A DNA stretch of 64,000 bases from Symsagittifera roscoffensis (taxonomy: Eukaryota; Xenacoelomorpha; Acoela; Convolutidae). The notes under the pieces are model-generated. The model was given only the letters and a program-made list of their open reading frames with translations, did no database searches and was not told the DNA's origin. A program made the translations under genes and the position numbers. The stretch covers positions 52,848,213-52,912,212 of the forward strand of contig NC_087068.1 in assembly GCF_963678635.1 (NCBI RefSeq). The letters run 5' to 3'. Below, piece by piece: positions 56,750 to 64,000 of the stretch. The stretch's first letter is position 1. Every line of letters begins with the position of its first letter.

Positions 56750-57120
56750 TTTAAATCGTATCCCACGCCATTTTAAGTACAAAGCGATAGATTTCGCTCC
56801 TTTTAACTTAGCAATTAGGACAAATAGCCAGCTTGAAATTATTTTGAAGAACATCTAAACAAATGAAATCGCCGTTTACGTCTTATTAGCGGGAAGTGTA
56901 TTGCGCATTATTTGTCCCAAATTGGTCAAAATGGTAACCTATAAGCCACCATAAATTTATAAACAAGGGAGAGAGATGAGTTTTTTGAGTCAAGTCAAGG
57001 ACAACAATATATTTTGGATAATATAAAAAATTCTTTCAAAAATAAGTTGACTGAAAACTTGGTACTTGTCTGGAGAAAGAAAAACCATCCCGACCGCAAA
57101 TAATTTGTCACTTTCTTCAA
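56750..57120 (-). repeat. Diverged family A repeat copy, inverted
   Basis: Contains CCAAATTGGTCAAAATGG, TCAAGGACAACAATATATTTTG and CCATCCCGACCGCAAATAAT in the order seen in the minus copies at 1680 and 18228. Heavily mutated. Confidence 0.45.
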
Positions 57121-57124
57121 ATAT

Positions 57125-58815
57125 TCAGTATATTCAGCTGGCTTCAATCCTGTTAGTCATTATTTCTGAGCTGTTTTAACCCATTTGACCATTACTTTTC
57201 ACTCGTATTTGCACCCATTAAAATAAAACTGGTAAGTTGTTTGTGCAACAATTATCACGATTGGTTTCCAAACTTTTTGTTTTGTTTATTGGCTCAGCGG
57301 CCAAAATCGAGTCCTGCGTAATATTATTAATAAGGTAAAGATTAAGTGAGACCAAGTATTTGGGTTGGTTTTAAAAGCAAAGTCTTTTGAGGCACTTACG
57401 TTATTCATTCCTAAACCCTGAGCTGATAGATAAGTTGATGGAACCGCGCATAAAGTAGTTAAACAGTCGATTTAACTGCTATTGTTAAACAACCTAAAAA
57501 CTAGCCAAGCCGAGAACTTTTGTTACAATTTTGTACTTTTTTAGTCTTAGTTTTGGACATCAAAATATTTCTACGATATTGTAAGAAAAACAGTCAAATA
57601 TTGTTTTTCTGGAAAAAAAAACATACTGCAATAAGCATTGATCATTCGGCAAAGGTTTCAAAATTGAAAAACAATAATTAAAAATCTTTTGAGTTCAAAC
57701 AATATCAGACAATTGTTTTCTTTTAACTGCATACAACGATTGTTGAAAGAGTACATAAATAAAATCGCGGTTTAAAAATCTTTTTGATAGTCAGCCTACC
57801 TCAAGAAGTTTCCCTACGCTGACTAAATGATGACTAACCAATAATTTGAAAGAACAAACTTAACCAGTAAATCTAACATGCAAATTTCTGATTTCTGACT
57901 GGATGGAATTTTTTGTAACCATGTGAAAAATCTGCTCCCTAATTTGATACTCAACATAGTGCATGGTACAAACTCACAGAGCATCACTGTTGCTTTCTAA
58001 TTAAATTTCGTCAATGAAACTTTAAAAAAGGAAATAAAAAAAATTACCTTTTGATGAAATATAAAGAAAAATCTACGCGGAAATTACTAAAAATTCAGCG
58101 AACCTCGACTTTTGTCTACTTTTGTTCCGACTGTTGAAAATGGGGAGGAAATTTGTATGCGGGTGTGTTTTAGTTTTTTTTCTTTTTTTCTTTTTGTTTT
58201 CCACGCAAAATCAGGAACCATAAACATTCATCGGGTTGGTTTGAGTGATACATCATGTTAAATCGCTTACAGTCGGGATTCGAGATGTGTCTTAAAATTT
58301 CACAAAAATTTTTTCAGTGTCGAGAAAAAATTTTGATTGAAGTTTTTGATTTTTCGTTATTTTTAGAGCAAAGGAAGTGAGCAAGCAATCTTATTTCAAT
58401 TGGTTAAAAGCTTACAATAGCTCAAATATAAAAAGAATATATTTGTTTTTGAGTGAACCATACTTTTCTCTAAAAATTATTTGACCATCTTAATGTTGTG
58501 CAAGTTATCGCGCTTTGAACACCACCTCGGGTATCTTTTTTTGTGCTTTTTGTACTTCTGTGCTTTTTTGTGCCACTTTGATTATTTTTCTTACAAGGTG
58601 ACTCCAGCTAACAATTTCGGTCGCCACCATCATGTTACAGAGCTCTATGTAGAAAAAAAAAACATTTGAAATGTATGTATAGAAAACAGTTGGAATTCAT
58701 CTTCTGAAATATTCGTACTAATATTCATTATTATATACATTCCGAGCAGGATCTGCAAACTTTTTCCGAGTAATTGCAATTATGGATATCAAAAAGCTTT
58801 CCGTTCTTTTAGTTA
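57125..58815. other. Intergenic region, no supported gene
   Basis: AT-rich, only short frames. A plus frame at 58481-58669 is Phe/Cys-rich without motifs. Confidence 0.45.
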
Positions 58816-58819
58816 TTCT

Positions 58820-58940
58820 GGGTTAATTTCAAAAGTGAATTCAAAAGCAGAGTTCACCTAATTTACTTCCTTATTTCGTTCATAATTCTATAAATTTAAT
58901 TAGGTGAACTCTACCTTTGAAATTCACTTCCGATTACCGT
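58820..58940. repeat. Foldback (long hairpin) element
   Basis: The arm at 58834-58865 (AGTGAATTCAAAAGCAGAG, then TTCACCTAATTTA) is the near-perfect inverted complement of 58892-58928, with a loop of about 26 nt. It probably represents a very small MITE. Confidence 0.65.
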
Positions 58941-59611
58941 TAGAGAATAATTGATAAACTGAACTGTCAAAAATTTTTCTTTAAACGTAGATATCACACC
59001 ATTTTTCCGTTTTTTTTTCAGCGCGATCTAAAGGTAACAAAGATTTAGCAGGAAAAAAAGACGTCTCTTAATTAGATTTTTAATAAATCAGAGCTTTGAG
59101 CGAAGCCAACAGGCAGCTGGGAAAGTTTCAATGAACTGAAAAAACAGCCGAAAAAACGACTGATTATTTTAAGAACAAAATCATAGATGTCCTTAAAGTT
59201 CTTGGAAGTTGAAGAATCTAATACGAAATACGATTGACACTTTTAGATCAAGCAAACCCAATTTCAAAAAACTTACTGCACCTTCGAAACTAAAGTTCTT
59301 CGCCTTTTTCGAGAGTTTTTCGAGAGCATCACTTAAGTTTTCCGTAGCTATGAATTTTAATTGAACTTAAAAATAAATAAAAGTAAAAACCAAACCGCAC
59401 AAACCAAATTTGAACATGAACAATTATTAAGTCTTTTTCCTGAAAAAAGCACAACAATAACGAAATAAGTGTGTTCACTTCTTTCATTGACAGTTCAAAA
59501 ACGTCAATTAGGCATTGAACATTTTTTTTTGAGAAACTAAAAAAAAATCAGTTGCAGTAAATATATTTCTAATTTAGTTTTTGTAAACGCTCGTAATCGT
59601 TTAGATTGTGT

Positions 59612-61222
59612 TCAGCATCCACAGCCACCGGAAGAACTGTTCAAGGTCACTTTCTGATTCGGGTCTGGCTCTGACCTAATATCCAATGTACTTTTCCGAA
59701 CGTTGTTCGCGTCTCGGCCAAGGCCTCTCCGAATACACTCCTCGGCGATGTCATGAAAAGCGTCCTCAACATTTTCTCCGCTCTTGCACGACGTCAAAAA
59801 CATCAGTGGTTTCTGTGCACTGTCGTCGCAGAATTTTTCGATTTCCGAGAGAGGAACTCGGCTTTTGAGGTCCATTTTGTTTCCGATTATGACAAAAAGT
59901 TTTCGGCTCATGTCACCGCCTTTTGAAACAATGACTACTCTAAAAGCTTCCATCATGCAACCATGTTTTTTTTTCGTAATAGTTACAATTGAACAACTTA
60001 ATGCATTTTTTCGCCATCAGAACATTCATTTACCACTACTTTTTTTGCCATCGATAAAAAAAACATCTGAGATCCTCAGTTCTATAAGGTAGGTTTCTTT
60101 GGTTGAGAGGCCATTGAAATATAGTTCAATATAATGCGAACTAAAGCAGATTCCCTTTACGACTTAATTTATAAAGGAAAATCAACCAAAATAACTTGCT
60201 TTTAAAAAGCATTATATCACTATTGCTGTTATTATTATACTTATTATGATTCACACATTAATATTCAAGAAAAAAGTTCACCAAACAACCGAAATAAGGA
60301 ACGCGTCTTGAATGGAATCCGTAATGCTTTGAAAACATCACTAAGATTTCTTCAAAAGCTGATCAATTGAGTTTTTATGCTAGCCATGTTAATATATAGT
60401 TTGTGTTTTTCTAAGACGTAAGCTAAGTCGAACTTAACATCAAAGAGTTTTATACATCAAAAAGTACGAGAAAAAAGGACCAAAACGCCTGATATTGGTT
60501 GTTGTTTTTAATTACCTGTACAGTATTCACATTTTTTTTAATTTAGCCGATAGCATATTACGGAATATTTTCCCGAACCGCGCACTCTTTCTCGGAAACC
60601 AGAAATTCAATTGGCGCACCAAGCGCTGATTTTTAAAAAATTACCCATTGCCAAATTCAAATGAATTTTGAAATGTCACAAAATATTCCTACAAAAATTG
60701 GTTTGGTTTTCAATGAAAAATCCAAAATTTTCGTAATCAAAACTCGGCTATCAATTCGCTTACTAGTTCAACTCAGCTTTTAGAATCGGTTTCCACAGTT
60801 TTGTTGTGTTTTCCTAGCCTAATAATTGAAAAATGATAAAATATACATCTTGAAAGTAGTCATCGCTGACCTTTGTCGACGATTGAGTCAAGCCAATTTT
60901 GCACTTTTTCGAACGTGTCTCGTTTTTGCAAGTCGAACACAATTACGTAACAGTCAGCCTCTCGGTAATAGGAGTTAACAACCGTCTCGAAAGTGGTCCG
61001 GCAACCCGCATCCAGGAACTTCATCTTGACAACTAGACTGTCTTCTGCTAGTTTGATAATTCGATGTCTGGTATCCACTCCGGCGCTGGGGGACAATTTA
61101 AACATAAAACTCTCCCCCAAAAACGCCCGAATCAGCGACGACTTCCCGCAGGTAGTTTCGCCCAAAAACAAAATGGAGAGCTCGATTTGAAAGTTAGGCT
61201 CTATAAACGTATTTTCGCCCAT
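59612..61222 (-). CDS. Rab-like small GTPase, two exons
   Basis: Exon 1 is 61222-60871 and exon 2 is 59919-59612. The 951-bp intron has donor AAAG|GTCAGC and acceptor TCAAAAG. The joined frame is 660 nt, 219 residues, the normal Rab length. P-loop GETTCGKS at 21-28, Rab-type YYREADCYVIVFDL and FEKVQNWLDSI, GNKMDL (NKxD, 131-134), TSCKSGEN (base-binding SAK position 161-163) and a C-terminal CGC for double geranylgeranylation. It would act in membrane traffic. Odd: switch II WDTAGQE is LDAGCRT (D71-R75), losing the invariant Gly and catalytic Gln, and the switch I Thr position is Ser46. An acceptor further upstream would also keep frame, but would make the W-to-NK spacing too long. Confidence 0.85.
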
Positions 61223-61224
61223 TT

Positions 61225-61750
61225 TTAAGCAACGTTGAACAATATCGGCAGTTATTTGCCAATTTTAGCTAAATTCAACTTCAGAACAACACCACGCAAA
61301 CAGTTTTTGCTTTTATAACAAACAGTCAAGGTAGCAATAACACTTCAGAGTTTCCAAATACGCCAAAAAGTATTCGACGATCACGGTAAGTCTATCAAGA
61401 AATGCCCATCGATTGTAATATTTGTCAATTAGTTATTTGCGAAGAAATATTGATTACTCCAGCTCCACTGGTCAATCGGTTGCATAGTTCCAAACAATTT
61501 TGGTATCTACTAGCAAGTCGAACGCTTACCACACTTCAGAACTAACTTGACAGGCACATCCTAGTTTCAATATCATGTCTATGCTAAGTAGTATGCTTAT
61601 AGTGCTCTATGACGGGGAGGGCGGGGTGGGTGGAGGGGTTTTGTCATATATGGATGACCATGGGTATAAATCATACTGGTCACCATGTATTAATTGATCA
61701 GCCATGGTCACCATGTAATATTTTATAACTAATATTTATAACTAATTAAT
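61225..61750. other. Upstream region of the Rab-like gene
   Basis: Non-coding. A G-rich run (GGGGAGGGCGGGGTGGG at about 61613) and repeated GGTCACCATGTA-type words at about 61678 and 61709 are the only distinctive features. No clear TATA box next to the gene start. Confidence 0.35.
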
Positions 61751-62065
61751 ATGTCGGTGGACTACGAAATAAGATTATTGCAGAATGACCATTGCTTAGT
61801 TATCAATTTGATGGCCTATTATTACATGTTTCTGTATCAAGACTCCTCTTCGAGATGGTACCCCCAATGCACTGTAGATTTGAGTCACTTTACTTCGGTA
61901 ATAATTACACCTGATTTCACATTACAACGAACAAGCCAATCATCCAGACAGTTTCTGGGCTCTCAGTTAATTGATTCTCGACTCAAGGGTCAAACTTTGA
62001 AATTTAGAAGTAACACCTATGCAATCATACATAGCTGCATATTCAGCAGCGATGATTTCTGGTGA
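61751..62065 (+). CDS. Possible small open frame, 104 residues
   Basis: Starts at ATG 61751 (MSVDYEIRLLQ). It has a short hydrophobic stretch (LVINLMAYYYMFLY) and a mixed C-terminus (RQFLGSQLIDSRLKGQTLKF). Composition is more protein-like than most chance frames here, but it has no motif, homologue or splice support. Confidence 0.22.
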   Translation: MSVDYEIRLLQNDHCLVINLMAYYYMFLYQDSSSRWYPQCTVDLSHFTSVIITPDFTLQRTSQSSRQFLGSQLIDSRLKGQTLKFRSNTYAIIHSCIFSSDDFW

Positions 62066-62159
62066 ACCAAATTCGTGATTTTAATTCAAATTTGTTTTTA
62101 TAACAAAAACAAGATGAAACCATGACTACACGCTCTCAAAGAGATCTCTCACTCGTTTT

Positions 62160-62305
62160 GATAAAAACAAGTCAGATGGAATAGCTCAGGGAAGGTTTTT
62201 TCCGATTCTGATGTAAGACTTGATGTAATGTCTTCGCCGGTATAAAAACAAGTCAGATGTAATAGTTCAGGGAAGGTAACTTGATATAATGTCTTCGCCG
62301 GTTTT
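62160..62305. repeat. Two-copy tandem repeat
   Basis: AAAACAAGTCAGATGGAATAG at 62163 and AAAACAAGTCAGATGTAATAG at about 62244 each run on through TTCAGGGAAGGT and TAATGTCTTCGCCGGT. The second unit is shorter by about 17 bp. The minus-strand frame here simply repeats itself. Confidence 0.7.
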
Positions 62306-62504
62306 TGAAATGTTTTTATAGCAATTTCTGGCTTTAAGAAAAGCATATCAAATCTTTCAAAATCTCTGAACTCTCTACATAAAAATTGCCAACTACCCAA
62401 CCACTATCTATTGTGAGAATATAAATACAATGCAAAACTTTCGCATCATTCAATTACATAGAAAAGTGCATCAAGACTCAACTTTTCACAATGCAACGAC
62501 GTAA

Positions 62505-63395
62505 CCCGCACCGAGCGCCCATGGATCATAATCGACTATATTTGTCATGATATGGTCAGCATCTATAAAATGACAAAATAATCGATTATAATCTTTGAAA
62601 ATGGATCATAATCCTAATATATTTTTTGTCAATATAATCCATTATAATTGATTCTAATCCATTTAAAATGGATTATAATCCTAATATTTGTTATGCCAAT
62701 AAATTCCATTATTATTAATTATTATCGATTATAATGGATTATTTCGAGGGGTAATTCATAAAATTTACAATTTTGTTCGAAATCATCTCAATTCTTGTTT
62801 AGTGCAGTTGCTACGTAATACGTTTCATAAAATTTTACAATTCAGAAAAAAAAAATTTTTTGTCTCTACTTTTTTAATTCATTGCCGTTTAACACTTCAC
62901 TTTACTGTTTTTTTTACCACAAACCCCCTCCCAGTTTATCCCCCCTTCCAGTTGAGCCCCCAGTTTACTAAAGTTGACCCTACACCTTCAGTTGGGGGGA
63001 AGAAATCTTGAGGGGCGAGGAGATGACGCTTGGGTGGGAGTGACCAGTTCCCCGCCGCCCGGTTTATTTACCCCTCCCCCGGTTTATTTAGCCCCCTCCC
63101 GCCCCCGGTTGTTTTACCCATCCTCCCAGTTTACCCTCCCCCTTTAGATGAGAGGGGGGTTAAAAAAGCTTGAGGGGCGAGGGGATGACGTTGAGACATG
63201 GCATTTAGTAAAAGACATGGCAAAGTTCTGCAAATTTCTCGCAAAACTTGCAATACTTTGCAAAAATAATTGAATTTATAATCAGTTATAATGGATTTTA
63301 ATGGATTTAATTTCAAAATTATCGGTTATAATGGATTATCTTGGCAAAAATAATCGATTACAGTAACAAAAATTATGGATTATAATGGATTATAT
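62505..63395. mobile_element. Family B element, second copy (right end not intact)
   Basis: Left end CCCGCACCGAGCGCCCATGG, then CATAATCGACTATATTTGTC, as in the copy at 34949. The two copies share the GCATCTATAAAATGACA region, many TAATCGATTATAATC units, CAGTTGCTACGTA, and a C-rich centre with repeated GTTTATTTACCCC. The right terminal inverted repeat is not recognisable; the element runs into a LINE fragment. Confidence 0.55.
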
Positions 63396-63454
63396 TTGTA
63401 CAATGGATGCTATCCCGGACCTGAATTAACTAACAGTGCTGATTTTGGAAGAAG

Positions 63455-64000
63455 AAATTGGCTCTTTTTGAAGATGTTACAAAAGCGTTTGACACAGTTG
63501 ATTATCAAATGTTCTTCTACAAGTTCGAATAAAACGGATTGGTTTAAAAATAAGCTTTCAATTTTTCGAGGTCATAGTTTGTGATTTGTAAGCAGTGCGT
63601 TAGTTATAAGAGTTAATATTCGAACCATAAACAAGAAAATTATTATGTAACACCAAGTTCAGTCCTGCAGTCCTGCGTTTGCTGTTATTTGTTTAAAATT
63701 TAAATAATTTGCTAACAGTCTGCAGACAGAATACGGTAGTACTGTTTGCCGATAACTATGCATAGTATAGCAATATGAGGGCAATAGCAATTTGAAATAA
63801 ATGAAGCAAAGTTGAAATGTGATTTTTGGAGTTTAAGCTCACTGCAAATGGGAATAAATCAGTTGCTTTGGAACTTAACAAAAAATTCAAGGAAAGCTCT
63901 GATAATTACTTAGGCTTAGCAATTGACAAAAAGTGAACTTCAAAGCATATCTATCTAATAAATTTTTGAGAAGAGAAGCTAAATCGGGATGATTTTTGAC
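63455..64000 (+). pseudogene. LINE reverse-transcriptase fragment at window end
   Basis: At about 63467 the frame reads FEDVTKAFDTVDYQMFFYKF, the LINE RT motif DLxKAFDTVDH (first catalytic Asp), ended by TAA. Later come LFADN at about 63745 (degenerate FADD) and YLGLAIDKK at about 63912 (the LGxxID motif). Same order as the remnants at 20.6, 25 and 26 kb, and broken in several places. It may continue past the window. Confidence 0.65.

Overview
This is an AT-rich, gene-poor eukaryotic window, most likely from an invertebrate animal. The evidence is: GT-AG introns, a Rab-type small GTPase with a prenylation tail, Ty3/gypsy-like LTR elements, LINE remnants of the kind with a KAFDxVDH reverse-transcriptase box, tRNA-derived SINE-like copies, a hAT-type miniature element with an 8-bp target duplication, and many diverged repeats. 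There are no operons, Shine-Dalgarno sites or dense coding as in bacteria. The species cannot be named from the sequence. A 200-base run of N (33715-33914) is an assembly gap.

Layout. 1-5.6 kb: AT-rich, no supported gene, a diverged ~0.8 kb tandem duplication. 5.6-7.5 kb (minus): short coding-like pieces, one resembling the C-terminal part of an actin-family protein. 11.8-15.8 kb (minus): two exons of a cysteine-rich, probably secreted protein, joined in matching phase 1. 16.8-18.8 kb: three copies of one repeat family, two of them head to head as a large inverted repeat. 18.8-25.8 kb: a tandem segmental duplication carrying SINE-like and LINE fragments. 26-27.3 kb: more LINE reverse-transcriptase remnants. 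27.7-33.7 kb: a decayed Ty3/gypsy element (gag, protease, RT, RNase H, integrase in order) with stops and frameshifts. 34.9-35.8 kb: a terminal-inverted-repeat element. 36.9-37.5 kb (minus): a small predicted secreted protein gene. 38.8-42.3 kb: a 1.75-kb direct tandem duplication.

42.6-52.4 kb is the most notable object: a 9.85-kb LTR retrotransposon with 1.15-kb LTRs (about 2 % different by eye), a 5-bp target duplication, a primer-binding-site position and a polypurine tract. It has an intact gag and a protease frame reached by a textbook -1 slippery heptamer (TTTAAAC) abutting the gag stop. No reverse transcriptase, RNase H or integrase is visible. It carries instead a leader full of TTTCAG motifs, a duplicated small reading frame, a broken unknown frame and a 3' coiled-coil frame. 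It looks like a non-autonomous, gag-protease-only element.

53.9-54.3 kb: hAT-type miniature element. 59.6-61.2 kb (minus): a two-exon Rab-like GTPase, the best host gene here, with a strongly degenerate switch II. 62.5-64 kb: a second copy of the inverted-repeat element family and a LINE fragment running off the end.

All similarity calls come from reading motifs by eye; no database search was possible.
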